Of a DNA stretch of 64,000 nt, positions 25,934 through 34,300 are shown piece after piece; the stretch's first letter is position 1, and every line of letters starts with the position of its first letter. The stretch covers positions 62,001-126,000 of the forward strand of contig NZ_JARUXE010000004.1 in the NCBI RefSeq assembly GCF_030433895.1. Direction: 5' to 3'. The position numbers were made by a program, and so were the translations under genes. Below the pieces are notes generated by a model. It worked only from the letters and a program-made list of their open reading frames with translations. It made no database searches and was not told the origin of the DNA. Origin of the DNA: Arthrobacter sp. PsM3. GTDB taxonomy: Bacteria > Actinomycetota > Actinomycetes > Actinomycetales > Micrococcaceae.

Positions 25934-27190
25934 CTAGCTGCCGGCTGCCGGGCCCGCTGCGGCTGCCGCCAGGCCGTCAATCCGTTGTTGCCGGGTGGCC
26001 GGTGAGTCGAGGCCGAAGGCGCGGAAGTCGCCCAGGTCCTCGCGGATCCATTCCTCGACTTCGGCGATCCGCCGGGTCACGGCGGGCGTGGCTGCGTGGA
26101 ACACCCAGGGAACGATCCGCTCCCTGCCGGGATCGTACTGCCACAGCCCGATGATCCGGCCCCGGTCGAAGATGGGATGGTCCGGGAGGTCCGCCTGCAG
26201 TGCCAGCGAGCCCAGAGCTTTCGTGTGCCGGTCCTCCTCGGCCAGCATGTCGGCGGCGTTGCGACGCAGCAGCGCGAGCGAGTCGGTTCCGGCGAGCAGC
26301 TGGATCTGCTCGCCGGCCGGCTCCCGGAACGCGGCGAGCCGTTCGACGTCGTCGGGCAGCATCCAGAGCGTCTCCCCGGCGGCGGTGGGAACCTCCACGG
26401 CGCCGGCCGCGGCCAGCGATGCCTTGCTCTGGGCCACGGTGAAGGCGGTGAACCACTGCGACTGTTTGAAGGTGGCGCCTCCGGTCCAGCCAAGGTAGCG
26501 GCGGACCAGCTCGGTGCGGGCCTCGTCGTCGTCGAGCGGGCTCGGCGGCAGGTCCCACAGTTCGTAGGCGTAGCGCTGCTGGTCCAGCCGGCCGTTGGCC
26601 GGGACCCGGCGGATCCGGCCTTGGGACTGCAGGATGCCGAGGGCCGTGGGCAGAGTGGTGGTGGCGCCTTTTTTCTTGCCTTCCTCGCCGAGGTTCCGCA
26701 CGGATTCGCCGAGTTCCTCCTTGAGCTGCCGCGGGTCCATCGGGACGGCGGCTTCGGCGAGTGTGTGCAGCACCTGCTCCTCGAGCAGGGTGATTTCGCC
26801 GCGGTCCACGCCGAGCCTGCCGACCACTTTGACGGCCGCCTCGGCGGCGTCCCGCCCGAGCCGCAGTGCCCAGGCGAAGTCGTCCCGGCCCAGGACGTAG
26901 GTGCAGCCCCGCGCGGTCGGGAGTTCGAGGATCCGGCGCGCATCGACGTCGGCGTCCACCTGGGTGCGGCGGATGCCGGCGCGGGCGAAGAGCGTGAGGT
27001 AGGGGTTGGCGCCGCCCACGGAGCGCGCCCAGCCCGCCCGGGCGAACACCTGTTCCGGGGTGCAGCCGGCCAGCGAGCCGTCCAGGCCCTGTTTGTGCCA
27101 GGCCCAGGCGCGGAGCCGCTCCCGGGTCAGGGTCCGGGCCGGCGGCGCGTTCGCCGTCAGGGGCTGCGTGGTCAGGGGCTCGGGTGTCAT
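25934..27190 (-). CDS. Winged-helix DNA-binding protein, HTH_42/YcaQ family
   Basis: 418 aa from ATG 27190, 4 bp after the glycosyltransferase stop; the frame is open further upstream into that gene. It starts LTRERLRAWAWHKQGLDGSL, then repeated winged-helix modules (EITLLEEQVLHTLAEAAVPMDPRQLKEELGE). The C-terminal half has LPDHPIFDRGRIIGLWQYDP, characteristic of the HTH_42 (DUF1006) family. Some members unhook DNA crosslinks as glycosylases, others are called AlkX/YcaQ; activity here is unproven. It is the last gene of the dehydrogenase, pterin-synthase and glycosyltransferase operon but may be functionally separate. Confidence 0.88.
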   Translation of the reverse strand: MTPEPLTTQPLTANAPPARTLTRERLRAWAWHKQGLDGSLAGCTPEQVFARAGWARSVGGANPYLTLFARAGIRRTQVDADVDARRILELPTARGCTYVLGRDDFAWALRLGRDAAEAAVKVVGRLGVDRGEITLLEEQVLHTLAEAAVPMDPRQLKEELGESVRNLGEEGKKKGATTTLPTALGILQSQGRIRRVPANGRLDQQRYAYELWDLPPSPLDDDEARTELVRRYLGWTGGATFKQSQWFTAFTVAQSKASLAAAGAVEVPTAAGETLWMLPDDVERLAAFREPAGEQIQLLAGTDSLALLRRNAADMLAEEDRHTKALGSLALQADLPDHPIFDRGRIIGLWQYDPGRERIVPWVFHAATPAVTRRIAEVEEWIREDLGDFRAFGLDSPATRQQRIDGLAAAAAGPAAGS

Positions 27191-27194
27191 GGGG

Positions 27195-28487
27195 TCATTG
27201 TCCACCAGCCGGCGCGGCAGGGGAATCTTCCCCGGCAGGCTTTTCCGGCGCGGCATCCGGCTGCTGCGCAGCGGAAGAGTCCGGGTCCAGGGCTGCCAGC
27301 ACGGTCCGGGCCGTGGCGTCCCAGCCCGGCAGACGCTCCCGGGCGTCAACCGCGGCGGCCCGCCAGCGGGTGCGGAGCCCGGGTTCGCTCAGCCAGCGCC
27401 GCAGCACCTCCGTGAGGGGTGCCGGGTCCGTGCCAAGGGCGACGGCGGTGCCCGGCAAGGCTGGGGCGCGTTCCGTCGCCGACGTTGGGGCGGGGTTCGC
27501 TGCAGGGCTTATCGCATGAGGCGAGCCGGGCGCCGGCGCGGGGGTGCCGGCTGTGAGTGCTTCGACGGCGCCGGTGCCGGCCCGGACGACCACGGGCACG
27601 CCCCGCGCTATCGACTCCGTGACCACGAGCCCGTATGTCTCGGCCTGCGAGATGAGCAGGCTGAGGTCGGCCGCGGCCCATTCCCTCTCCAGGGCGGGCC
27701 CCCGCAGTTCCCCCGGTATCCGGATGCGGTTCTGCAGCCCCAGCCGCTTTACCGTGTCCCGGAGGATCGCGGCGTAGTGGGGATCGGCGGTGTCGGAGCC
27801 CACCAGGGAGGCGGTCCACGGTATGTCCGGCAGGGCCGACAGTGCGGCGAGCAGCAGGGCCTGGTCCTTGTTCGGCAGCAGGGCGGCCACGGCCAGGAAA
27901 TGCGGCGGCTCCGACCCGGTGGCCAGTGCGGCGCTGTCGGTACCGGGCAGGGCAACCCGGACGCCGTCCAGCCCGTGCCGGGCCCGGATGCCGGCTGCGG
28001 CCGAGCCGCTGGCGCAGATCACCCCGGCCGCCGCCTGCAGTGCCCGGCGTTCCTGCCCGGCCTCGTCATGCCCGGCGTCGTCCAGCGGCATGTGCAACAG
28101 GATCCAGGCAGCCCGGCCCGCGGCCGCGGCGGCTTCCAGTTCATCGGGTGCCCCGCACGCGAGGAGCCCGTCGACGAGGGTGACCGTGCGCCCCGCGCCG
28201 GCGACCTTGCCGCCGGCGTCGGTGCGGTCGCCGCCGGCATCGAGACCGGCGGGGCCGTCGCGTTCTACGCCGTCACACAGGAGGGCGGCCAGACGCTGCC
28301 GGTCCGCTGCGCTGCCCACCGGCCAGCCGCCGTCGAGCGGGCAGATCTCCACTTCAACTCCCAGCGCGGCAAGCTCCCGGGCGAGGGCCGCGTTGTAGAC
28401 GTTGCCGCCCGAGTTGTGGCGCACGTTTCCGGGCACCACAAGGCGGACTCGGAGGCCGTCCTGCTGCACGCTGTTTCCGGTTGGCAC
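27195..28487 (-). CDS. GT-B glycosyltransferase (GT4-like)
   Basis: 430 aa from GTG 28487, which follows AGGACC just after the preceding stop. The N-terminal Rossmann domain begins RVRLVVPGNVRHNSGGNVYNAALAREL, and the C-terminal half contains the donor-binding E-x7-E motif (SQAETYGLVVTESIARG), as in GT family 4. About 35 low-complexity residues (TAGTPAPAPGSPHAIS and following) interrupt the end of the donor domain. Acceptor and sugar are unknown. Its neighbours, a sugar/alcohol dehydrogenase and a pterin-synthase-like protein, suggest one small biosynthetic pathway. Confidence 0.88.
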   Translation of the reverse strand: MPTGNSVQQDGLRVRLVVPGNVRHNSGGNVYNAALARELAALGVEVEICPLDGGWPVGSAADRQRLAALLCDGVERDGPAGLDAGGDRTDAGGKVAGAGRTVTLVDGLLACGAPDELEAAAAAGRAAWILLHMPLDDAGHDEAGQERRALQAAAGVICASGSAAAGIRARHGLDGVRVALPGTDSAALATGSEPPHFLAVAALLPNKDQALLLAALSALPDIPWTASLVGSDTADPHYAAILRDTVKRLGLQNRIRIPGELRGPALEREWAAADLSLLISQAETYGLVVTESIARGVPVVVRAGTGAVEALTAGTPAPAPGSPHAISPAANPAPTSATERAPALPGTAVALGTDPAPLTEVLRRWLSEPGLRTRWRAAAVDARERLPGWDATARTVLAALDPDSSAAQQPDAAPEKPAGEDSPAAPAGGQ

Positions 28488-28494
28488 CGAGGTC

Positions 28495-28893
28495 CTAGCT
28501 GGCCTCAAAGTCGAGCGAGTAGCTGGCCCAGGCGTCGGGGGTTTCGCGCAGGGTGACCTCCAGTCCGGCCAGCTCACGCCCGTCCGCGCCGGGACGGATC
28601 TGCGCTGCCACGGCGTCGGCGACGTACTGGGCCAGGGCCTCCGTGGTGCTGAGCCTGCCGGCAAAGTCCGGGTGCTCGTCCAGGTTCTTATAGTTCAGGC
28701 CTGCGAGGATTGCATCCAGCACCTCGCCGGCCTCGCCGATGTCCAGCACGATCGAGTCCTCGTTCAGGCTCCGGCGGCGAAAGGTCACCTCCGTGACGAA
28801 GGTGGCGCCGTGCATGCCCTGGGCGGGGCCGAAGGCGGGGCGCGGGAGGCTGTGGGCGATCATGAAGTTGCGGCGGACGGTCAGGCTGAACAC
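28495..28893 (-). CDS. 6-pyruvoyl-tetrahydropterin synthase/QueD-like protein
   Basis: 132 aa from GTG 28893, preceded by GAGGTAA. The fold is indicated by FSLTVRRNFMIAHSLP, LDIGEAGEVLDAILAGLNYKNLDEHPDF and STTEALAQYVADAV, which parallel the family's zinc-site and LDE-x-PTAE regions. The usual His-Gly-His pair reads HGAT and the catalytic Cys between the His ligands is not evident, so it is a divergent member and may not make a standard pterin. It sits between the zinc-type dehydrogenase and the glycosyltransferase, all three within a few bases. Confidence 0.85.
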   Translation of the reverse strand: MFSLTVRRNFMIAHSLPRPAFGPAQGMHGATFVTEVTFRRRSLNEDSIVLDIGEAGEVLDAILAGLNYKNLDEHPDFAGRLSTTEALAQYVADAVAAQIRPGADGRELAGLEVTLRETPDAWASYSLDFEAS

Positions 28894-28897
28894 GGAT

Positions 28898-30001
28898 TTA
28901 CCTCGTGGCTTCTGTGGGGGTTGATGCGGTGGCGGGGTCTTTACGGTCCGGTACTTTGCCGGCCGAGTCGTCACGGGCGGAGTCGTCGCCGGCGGGGTAT
29001 TCGATGACGTGGCAGAGCGCGTCCAGTGCGCCGTCGGAGAGCCGCTGGACGACGTCGGGCAGCTCGGTGAGTGTGGACGATCCGGTGAGGAACGCGTCGA
29101 ACCCGGGATCGCTCAGCAGCGAGACGGCGAGACGGAGCCGGTCGGCGTTGGTGCGGCGGTGGCGGCGCGCGCGGGCCACGACGCCGACCTGGCTGGCGCG
29201 GATGGACAGCCGGCGCGCGTGGAAATCCTCGCCGAGCGGCACGGTGACTTTGCGGTCGGCGTACCAGGACATTTCGATGACGTCGCCGTCGTCGCCCGCG
29301 AGCTGCAGTGCCCGTTCAAGGCCTGCCTCCGACGCGGAGCAGTGGATCACGATGTCGCAGTCCCCCAGGGCGTCGTCGGGGTGGCTGAACTCGACGCCGA
29401 GCGTTTCGGCGAACACCCGCTTGGCCGGGTCGACGTCGACCAGCTGCAGCCGTCCGAGCGGGAAGGTGGCCAGGAGCTTGGCCACCATGCCGCCGACGAG
29501 GCCGCCGCCGATTACGGCGACGCGGTCGCCGAGGCGGGGCCCGGCCTCCCATATCCCGTTGATCGCGGTCTCGACGGTGCCAGTCAGGACGGCGCGGCGG
29601 GCGGGGACATCATCCGGAACCACGGTGAGTGATTCCACCGCGACGACGTAGCGGTCCTGGTGCGGGTACAGGCAGAAGACCGTCTTCCCCAGCCAGTCGG
29701 CCGGGCCGTCCTCGACCACGCCGACGGAGAGGTAGCCGAATTTCACCGGGGACGGGAAGGAGCCCTCCTGGTTCGGGGCGGCCATCTCCTCCGCCACGCA
29801 TTCGGGCACGCGGGCGTTGTGCACGACCAGTTCGGTGCCTTTGCTGATGCCCGAAAAAAGGGTGCGGACCAGCGCTTCGCCGGGGCCCGGGGCGGGCAGG
29901 TCCTCGCGCCGGAGCTCCCCTTTCTCGGGGCCGACGGTCCAGTAGGCGGTGGCCGTGGTGTGGTGTGCTATTGGGGGTGTCTGCTTCTTCGGGTTGCTCA
30001 T
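28898..30001 (-). CDS. MDR-family (zinc-type alcohol/sugar) dehydrogenase
   Basis: 367 aa from ATG 30001 (AAGGAAG upstream); the frame is open to 30217. The catalytic domain starts AYWTVGPEKGELRREDLPAPGPGEALV and the NAD(P) fold has RVAVIGGGLVGGMVAKLLATFP. The usual catalytic Cys and GHE zinc residues of medium-chain dehydrogenases are not obvious (SGISKGTELVVHN in place of CGTDxxxxxG), hinting at a zinc-independent member such as the sugar-acid or bacteriochlorophyllide-type branch. First gene of the minus-strand operon. Confidence 0.87.
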   Translation of the reverse strand: MSNPKKQTPPIAHHTTATAYWTVGPEKGELRREDLPAPGPGEALVRTLFSGISKGTELVVHNARVPECVAEEMAAPNQEGSFPSPVKFGYLSVGVVEDGPADWLGKTVFCLYPHQDRYVVAVESLTVVPDDVPARRAVLTGTVETAINGIWEAGPRLGDRVAVIGGGLVGGMVAKLLATFPLGRLQLVDVDPAKRVFAETLGVEFSHPDDALGDCDIVIHCSASEAGLERALQLAGDDGDVIEMSWYADRKVTVPLGEDFHARRLSIRASQVGVVARARRHRRTNADRLRLAVSLLSDPGFDAFLTGSSTLTELPDVVQRLSDGALDALCHVIEYPAGDDSARDDSAGKVPDRKDPATASTPTEATR

Positions 30002-30184
30002 CTTCCTTACGAATCTAGTCCCCTGCCGATTCGCGGGGAAGTACGGCCGGTCCGGGCGCGCCGCGGGTGGGCGGTGGTACGCCGTCTCGCGGGGAGCCGT
30101 CTGCCGGTTCAGGCGGCGGCAACTGCGGCGTGTTGTGGCCCCGTTTTGTGGATGAGCGCTTTGCTCCGGTAACCTATTCAGGTT

Positions 30185-30269
30185 GGTGACGTGTCCGAGC
30201 GGCCGAAGGTGCAACACTCGAAATGTTGTTTGGTGAAAGCCAACGTGGGTTCAAATCCCACCGTCACCG
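30185..30269 (+). tRNA. tRNA-Ser (anticodon CGA)
   Basis: Acceptor arms GGTGACG and CGTCACC pair. The anticodon stem CAACA/TGTTG encloses CTCGAAA, giving CGA (decodes UCG). A long variable arm (TTTGGTGAAAGCCAA) marks it as class II, and the T-arm is GTGGGTTCAAATCCCAC. No CCA is encoded. Confidence 0.97.
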
Positions 30270-30277
30270 CGAATGAG

Positions 30278-30320
30278 AAAGGCCCTACTTCCCTTGTAAA
30301 CAAAGGAAAGTAGGGCCTTT
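30278..30320 (+). terminator. Terminator after tRNA-Ser
   Basis: 13-bp perfect arms at 30278-30290 and 30308-30320 end in T residues. Confidence 0.8.
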
Positions 30321-30606
30321 TGCTTAGTCTGAAAGGTACTCGTTGGCAAAGAATTGGAAGAACCCTTCTACGGCTTGCTCGCACAGCCGCCAACTTTGCG
30401 CTTCAGCCCAGGGCCTGAGTGCTGTCACGGCCACATGACCACCCGTCACTGACCAACGACAGCAAGCTCAAAGACTTCGCATTCTCAAACTTCCAGAAGC
30501 GGTTCGACGCAGGCACGCTTCAAGATCCCCATCAGCCAGGACCCAACGGGGCCGCTGATCGACCGGCAGTCTGACTGGAAACGGCGATCGGGACTAACGT
30601 TGACCG
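30321..30606. other. Gene-free stretch after tRNA-Ser
   Basis: About 290 bp with lower GC than its surroundings and no credible reading frame, repeat or integrase remnant. It could hold the promoter of the acetyltransferase gene; I see no clear -10/-35 pair. Confidence 0.5.
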
Positions 30607-31149
30607 ATGATTGAAGCGCGCCAACTTAGTGAGAGCGTCAGCATGCGTGTACTACATCTGGGCGATGCGGCAGCACTTACCGCCGCATATGTCCGCAACC
30701 GTGCGCACCTCTCACTCTGGGAGCCAATACGGTCCGAGGAGTTTTACACCGAAATCTGGCAGACCGCCGACATTGCCAACCGCCTCGTTGCGCATGAAGC
30801 CGGCGAGGGGCACCCCTTCGGCCTGTTTGCAGGCGATACACTCGTCGGTCGATTCAACTTGGCCTGCATTGTCCGCGGCCCCTTCCAGAACGCGGGGCTG
30901 GGCTACTGGGTGGATAGCAAGTTTGCAGGCCGTGGGCTGGCGTCCGCTGCGGTCAAGGTGATAATCGAAATGGCACGCGCCGAACTCGGACTACACCGCA
31001 TCGAGGCGAGCACTCTCCTGCACAACGTTGGCTCGCAGCGGGTCCTACAGAAGGCCGGGTTCCAGCAGATCGGTATGGCACCGCCATACCTGCAGATTGC
31101 CGGAAAATGGCAAGACCACAACCTTTACCAGGTAGTCCTTCACGACTAG
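30607..31149 (+). CDS. GNAT acetyltransferase, RimJ/RimL type
   Basis: 180 aa. The N-terminus MRVLHLGDAAALTAAYVRNRAHLSLWEP is typical of the ribosomal-protein acetyltransferase branch. The acetyl-CoA motif A is YWVDSKFAGRGLASAAVKVII, with R/Q-x-x-G-x-G/A reduced to FAGRGLA, and NVGSQRVLQKAGFQQIG is motif B. The target is unknown. GC and codon bias are milder than in neighbouring core genes, fitting an accessory segment behind a tRNA. Confidence 0.88.
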   Translation: MIEARQLSESVSMRVLHLGDAAALTAAYVRNRAHLSLWEPIRSEEFYTEIWQTADIANRLVAHEAGEGHPFGLFAGDTLVGRFNLACIVRGPFQNAGLGYWVDSKFAGRGLASAAVKVIIEMARAELGLHRIEASTLLHNVGSQRVLQKAGFQQIGMAPPYLQIAGKWQDHNLYQVVLHD

Positions 31150-31199
31150 ATGGTCAGTCGTAGGGATCAAGCAGCGCCGAAAGGGCGGAACAAAGAACT

Positions 31200-31595
31200 G
31201 TGGATTACAACAACTTCGAGCTGGTCGCGTTCTGGGTGCTGTCGCTTGCCCCGGGCGTTCTCCTGACGACTGCGGGAATTCTCGCCCACAAGAGGTTGTC
31301 CACAGCGTGGGTGCCTCGGTACCTGATCCTCGGCATCCTTGGGTGCTTCATCTACGCGGCGTTTGCCGGTCTCGTGATCAGGGGTCTGTTTCCGCCTCCC
31401 TACGTCCCCGGCCTGTCAGAAGGTCAGGGACTGGACCTTCGGGGAATCGGCTTGATAGCTGGATCGTGGATAGGTGCCCTCGCCGGCGTTGCTTTCGCGC
31501 TGATGACCGTAGCGGGCTCGTCGATTGCGCGGCGGCTCAAGGCCGCTGGGAGTTTGTCCCCGCGAAGAGACATCAGGAGCCATCGCGGCGCGTAG
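31200..31595 (+). CDS. Small membrane protein, unknown
   Basis: 131 aa from GTG 31200. Three hydrophobic helices: FWVLSLAPGVLLTTAGILAH, YLILGILGCFIYAAFAGLVI and GLIAGSWIGALAGVAFALMTVAG. The tail is short and basic. No family is recognised. ATG alternatives are lacking, and the ribosome site is weak (AAAGGGCGG 20 bp upstream), so the start is uncertain. Confidence 0.6.
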   Translation: MDYNNFELVAFWVLSLAPGVLLTTAGILAHKRLSTAWVPRYLILGILGCFIYAAFAGLVIRGLFPPPYVPGLSEGQGLDLRGIGLIAGSWIGALAGVAFALMTVAGSSIARRLKAAGSLSPRRDIRSHRGA

Positions 31596-31902
31596 GCGTT
31601 CTGCTCCCGATTCTGAGGGGGTGCTGATATACCGGCGGGGCATCCCCCGGCGAAGATCACCGCCGGCGCCGCAGGGGATTATGCAACTTCCGGTAGCACC
31701 TTGCCATCGCAGCAAGGCAGGATCCCGGCACCAGGGCTGAGCATCAGGAGGCACAGCCTGCCACACCGATGCTGCCGGACGCAGGAACCTCGAGGACGTC
31801 CTTGTGCTCGGTTGAGTCATGCCCGCGGCGGGTCGAAGCCGCGCATCACGATGAGCGGGAATCCTCGAACTCGGAGGTTTCAGTGCTCGGACCTAGATGG
31901 GG
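31596..31902. other. Gene-free stretch
   Basis: 307 bp between convergent small genes. Open frames on both strands lack normal codon bias, and I find no recognisable element. Confidence 0.5.
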
Positions 31903-32490
31903 TTACGCGGACACGGGGTCCGGCGAGGAGGGCTCACCGCGGATGGAACTGAAGGTGGCGGCCATGATGCCGGCGACGATGGCGAGGAGGCCCGGCGGAA
32001 GAATTGCGGCCACGATCAGGTTTCCGCCGTTCCCCGAGGCGATCGCCAGTCCGACGGCGACGGCTGTGAGCACAACGGCCGCGGACCAGTACGTACGCCA
32101 GACCACCCGGATCATTCGTGCCCGCCCGGCGTTCTTCGCGTTCCATTCACGCCGCACCCGTTGTACCTCGTCGGTGTGGGACTCGAGGCGTTCCCGGAAG
32201 GACACGATCGCGGCGTCGGCATCCGTGGCGGTCATGAACTCGCCGAGGAGCCTGCGCACACGGACGAGCACCGCCTCCGCGTCGATCGTGTCGTTTACGC
32301 TCTCATCGAATCCGATGACGAGGGCGTCGATGAACGCCTCGACGTCGTCGTCCGTCCTCGGGGCTTCGCCGTCGAACTCGCCATCCCAGAGTTCACGGGC
32401 GCGTTGGGCAGCGACCGCGGCGGCGGGGTACAGGTGGGATCGCATCGCTCTCGTCAGAGAGTCGACCGTCAAATTGTTCATGAGGGCCAT
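31903..32490 (-). CDS. Hypothetical protein with two C-terminal membrane helices
   Basis: 195 aa from ATG 32490; ATG 32481 is an alternative. Residues 1-110 are hydrophilic and helical (VEAFIDALVIGFDESVNDTIDAEAVLVRVRRLLGEFM). Two membrane helices follow a basic stretch (YWSAAVVLTAVAVGLAIASG; LIVAAILPPGLLAIVAGIMAATF). No family is recognised. A strong terminator separates it from the gene upstream on the same strand, so it has its own promoter. Confidence 0.72.
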   Translation of the reverse strand: MALMNNLTVDSLTRAMRSHLYPAAAVAAQRARELWDGEFDGEAPRTDDDVEAFIDALVIGFDESVNDTIDAEAVLVRVRRLLGEFMTATDADAAIVSFRERLESHTDEVQRVRREWNAKNAGRARMIRVVWRTYWSAAVVLTAVAVGLAIASGNGGNLIVAAILPPGLLAIVAGIMAATFSSIRGEPSSPDPVSA

Positions 32491-32573
32491 GGACTCATTG
32501 TGCACCCCCGCCCTCGCGCATCTCGCCACGGCGGCGCTGCGTTGGACAGTGTGGCTGCCGACGTACCTACAAC

Positions 32574-32611
32574 AACTGGCGGCCACCCCGTCGTCGGGGT
32601 GGCCGCCAGTT
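32574..32611 (-). terminator. Terminator of the DJ-1 family gene
   Basis: 16-bp perfect arms at 32574-32589 and 32596-32611 with a 6-nt loop; on the minus strand GTTGTT follows the stem. Confidence 0.8.
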
Positions 32612-32628
32612 TCAGTGCGCTGCGGGTG

Positions 32629-33405
32629 TTAGTGCTCCGCTTCTGCGGCAGCCTTCTTGGCGTTCTTCTCGGCGTCCTTCTCGGCGCGCAGAGCCTCCGT
32701 GTCGTGCTGTTCCTCGGCTTTTTCCTGGTGGATGACCTCTGCGAAGAGCTTCTCCATCTCCTTGGCCACGCCGGCGGCTGAGGCCGGGTTCTGGCCGGTC
32801 ACCAGCCGCTCGTCAACGACGACCTTCTCCTCAAAGACGTCAGCGAAGACGTGGGTGGCGCCCTGTTCCTCAAGCCGGTCTGCCAGGAAGAACGGGATGA
32901 CCTTGTCCTTCCCTGCGGCAACTTCCTCGTCGTTGGTGAAGGCGGCCACCTTCCGGCCCTCGACGAGGCGGAACCCGTTCTCCAATTCCACGTTCAGCAG
33001 GCCGGCCGGTCCATGGCAGACCGCCCCTACCAGGCCGCCGGCGTTGTAGACGCTGGCCACGAGGTTCTGCAAGCCTGTGCTGTCCGGGAAGTCCCACATG
33101 GTGCCGTGGCCGCCCACAAGGAAGACGGCGTCGTACTGTTCGGGATCAACGACGTCGACGCGGGCAGTGTTGTAGAGGCCGGCGCGCGTGGTCTCGTCCT
33201 CCGTGAAGGCGACCTGGATGGGATCTTCCGTGTCCACCTCGTCGCGCGGGGGCTGGCCGCCCTGGATGGACGCAAAGTCGACGAAATGCCCGGAGTCCTT
33301 GAAGACCTTCCAGGGATGTGCAGCTTCGGCCACGTTGTAGCCGGTCTTCTCTCCAGTGTCGCCGATCTCGGAAACGCTGGTCAGTACCATGAGGATTTTC
33401 TTCAT
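32629..33405 (-). CDS. DJ-1/PfpI (class I glutamine amidotransferase-like) protein
   Basis: 258 aa from ATG 33405 (AAAGGAAC upstream). The nucleophile elbow is GLVGAVCHGPAGLL, with Cys130-His131; FLVGGHGTMWDFPD at 95-108 is the second active-site loop. Length and insertions match Hsp31/YhbO-like chaperone-glyoxalases (type 1 GATase-like), thought to act on methylglyoxal or misfolded proteins. A 30-residue, highly charged Lys/Glu/Ala helix is appended at the C-terminus. Monocistronic. Confidence 0.92.
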   Translation of the reverse strand: MKKILMVLTSVSEIGDTGEKTGYNVAEAAHPWKVFKDSGHFVDFASIQGGQPPRDEVDTEDPIQVAFTEDETTRAGLYNTARVDVVDPEQYDAVFLVGGHGTMWDFPDSTGLQNLVASVYNAGGLVGAVCHGPAGLLNVELENGFRLVEGRKVAAFTNDEEVAAGKDKVIPFFLADRLEEQGATHVFADVFEEKVVVDERLVTGQNPASAAGVAKEMEKLFAEVIHQEKAEEQHDTEALRAEKDAEKNAKKAAAEAEH

Positions 33406-33526
33406 GAAGTGTTCCTTTCGTCTAACTTCCACCCTACGCCAGCCCTATTCGGCCCTTCCGTCCCGGGCATGGCCACCCTAAGCTTTCAATCCGGGGCAGC
33501 CGCCCCTAATCAACAACGGGGGTAAA

Positions 33527-33706
33527 ATGCCAGATGCATGGACGTGCGACCACTGCGGCGCCAGGACATTCAACCGAGAGGTGGAATCCACCTCCCTGGG
33601 TGATCGGGCGAAGCAATTTGTAACAGTCCCGGCCAGGTGCAGCGACTCCCAGTGTCCCAACAGCGATCCTCACCAGCACGGCTTGGAATGGTGCAGCCCG
33701 GCTTAA
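33527..33706 (+). CDS. 59-aa Cys-rich mini-protein, zinc-ribbon-like
   Basis: A small frame from ATG 33527, preceded by GGGGGT, ends TAA at 33706. It encodes MPDAWTCDHCGARTFNRE at the start, with cysteines at 7, 10, 38, 43 and 56. CDHC and CSDSQC look like the two halves of a zinc ribbon. The histidines (9, 49, 51) could also contribute. The ribosome site and Cys pattern make it credible despite its size; no family is recognised. A hairpin with perfect 11-bp arms follows at 33757. Confidence 0.65.
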   Translation: MPDAWTCDHCGARTFNREVESTSLGDRAKQFVTVPARCSDSQCPNSDPHQHGLEWCSPA

Positions 33707-33756
33707 GCGTCGGCCATCCGCCAGTCGCCCGGGGCTGAGCCCGGATAGTCCGGCAA

Positions 33757-33790
33757 GCTGGCTCCATCGTCTTGAGACCATGGAGCCAGC
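33757..33790 (+). terminator. Hairpin, probable terminator of the Cys-rich gene
   Basis: Perfect 11-bp arms at 33757-33767 and 33780-33790, followed by CTTTGC. The T-run is weak. Confidence 0.6.
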
Positions 33791-33980
33791 CTTTGCGGAA
33801 TCCGACTCGATCGGAACACCGATATGGTCTCTCCCCAAAAGATGCCCGGGCCAGATCCCAACGTCACGCTAAACGGCTTGGTGTTGGCTAGCAATAGGCT
33901 TCAATTTGACTTGAAAGTTCGGCGTAATTGTGACCAGTCCGCTTCCAGATTCCCTCGACTGTGCGCATTTCAGGGGATTC

Positions 33981-34184
33981 CTAACCGGCGGGACTCACCA
34001 CGTCCTCCAGCACCGACCGGTCAAAGAAGCGGATCTCTCCGGTTTCCGGAAAAAACACCGGAACCACAGACGTGCTGGGGTCCTTCGAGGTTTCATAGAT
34101 TTCCGGCGCACCCCCGTGCCTGCGGGCAATGGTTCCGATCAGGTCCGTACCGCGGACCTTGACGGTCCGGTATTTGTAGCTCAT
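33981..34184 (-). CDS. Small hypothetical protein
   Basis: 67 aa from ATG 34184, with AGGAG upstream; the frame extends to 34211 without a better start. It begins MSYKYRTVKVRGTDLIGTIARRHGG and ends in ETGEIRFFDRSVLEDVVSPAG. It has no Cys, signal or membrane segment. No family recognised. It is divergent from the PEP-synthase regulator gene across about 115 bp. Confidence 0.7.
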   Translation of the reverse strand: MSYKYRTVKVRGTDLIGTIARRHGGAPEIYETSKDPSTSVVPVFFPETGEIRFFDRSVLEDVVSPAG

Positions 34185-34300
34185 TCGGGCTCCTTTAGTG
34201 ACGTGGGACACAGCCTACTCCTCACGGTCCAGCCCGGACCGGACGCACGGCAAGTGCGTCATGGAAGAACGAGCGGCCTGCACTGGTGCACAATGCGTTC

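Noticed and set aside
30244..30606. tRNA-Ser as phage attachment site
   Set aside because: No repeated tRNA 3' end and no integrase were found within the window.
31416..31820. 134-aa minus-strand frame overlapping the small membrane gene
   Set aside because: Composition does not match the coding bias and it overlaps a better supported gene.
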